Shown piece by piece: positions 5,088 to 5,283 of a stretch of 5,283 bases of DNA (the stretch's first letter is position 1; each line of letters opens with the position of its first letter). Made by a program: the position numbers and the translations under genes. This DNA is from Acidobacteriaceae bacterium (GTDB lineage Bacteria > Acidobacteriota > Terriglobia > Terriglobales > Acidobacteriaceae), in the NCBI GenBank assembly GCA_027364815.1, contig DAHXOQ010000210.1:1-5283 (forward strand), written 5' to 3'. The notes beneath the pieces were generated by a model. It saw nothing but the letters and a program-made list of their open reading frames with translations. It searched no databases and was not told the DNA's origin.

Positions 5088-5229
5088 AGTCAGCTTTGAA
5101 AATCACCTGAATCATAATTGAATTACTTTTGCGACCAACGGGAGCGGCTGGCCCCACTGCAGGTGGTTGCAGAACATTTCCACCACTTCCCGCACAATGG
5201 ACAGATGCACACCCTCTATCCAACACCTC

Positions 5230-5256
5230 AACTGAGATCAGTTAACTGAGAACAGA
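5230..5256. repeat. Cluster of overlapping ACTGAG palindromes
   Basis: AACTGA-GA-TCAGTT (5230-5243) is an inverted repeat, and it overlaps a perfect 10-base palindrome CAGTTAACTG (5239-5248). The word AACTGAGA occurs at 5230 and again at 5244. The arrangement could be a binding site or the end of a degenerate repeat. Confidence 0.35.
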
Positions 5257-5283
5257 GAACTAAAAAATATGGGCACCCCCCTC

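Larger units (their letters stand above)
4998..5283. other. Non-coding stretch after the phosphofructokinase gene
   Basis: No gene is supportable in these 286 bases. A 65-codon minus-strand frame (5029-5226) has no ribosome site and no family features. I see no intrinsic terminator: candidate stems such as CTGCA/TGCAG (5157-5172) lack a T-run. Two other small palindromes are present, CAGGAT/ATCCTG (5061-5087) and AACTGA/TCAGTT (5230-5243). An ATG at 5269 near the right edge has no ribosome site and too little sequence to judge. Confidence 0.55.

Noticed and set aside
5157..5172. Terminator for pfkA
   Set aside because: The CTGCA/TGCAG stem is only five pairs and has no T-run after it.
5029..5226. 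65-codon minus-strand frame after pfkA
   Set aside because: No ribosome site and no family-like sequence; the composition looks random.

Overview
The window looks like ordinary chromosome from an acidobacterium, most likely class Terriglobia. This is an inference from gene style: an FG-GAP/VCBS (CRTAC1-like) exported protein paired with an exported TPR protein, moderately high GC, and a 6-phosphofructokinase of the 'PKTIDND' long type. No rRNA, tRNA, mobile element or CRISPR array is visible. The sequence alone does not fix the species.

Layout. Bases 1-726 (minus) hold the N-terminal 242 codons of a Tat-exported FG-GAP/VCBS beta-propeller protein that runs off the left edge. Bases 713-1990 (minus) hold a secreted TPR protein immediately upstream of it. 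The two genes overlap by 14 bases and are very probably one translationally coupled transcription unit. Bases 1991-2297 form a divergent intergenic region. Bases 2298-3593 (plus) encode a complete Amt-family ammonium transporter, followed by a strong intrinsic terminator at 3618-3654. Bases 3655-3866 are an untranslated spacer rich in small inverted repeats. Bases 3867-4997 (plus) encode a complete 6-phosphofructokinase. Bases 4998-5283 show no supportable gene, only short palindromes.

How the genes relate. The TPR and FG-GAP proteins probably act together outside the cytoplasm, but their role is unknown. The transporter and the phosphofructokinase serve nitrogen uptake and glycolysis. They are separated by a terminator and need not be co-regulated. 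No glnK (PII) gene accompanies amt here.

I found no defence, secretion or biosynthetic system. The best leads are small: (1) a hairpin that would bury the Shine-Dalgarno and start codon of the phosphofructokinase gene, with a -10-like hexamer in its loop; (2) a phosphofructokinase active site that has Gly where a catalytic-loop Asp is usual, with a mixed ATP/PPi signature; (3) a terminator that competes with a second, mutually exclusive hairpin; (4) the coupled TPR/FG-GAP pair; (5) a near-repeat of the phosphofructokinase C-terminus just past its stop codon.
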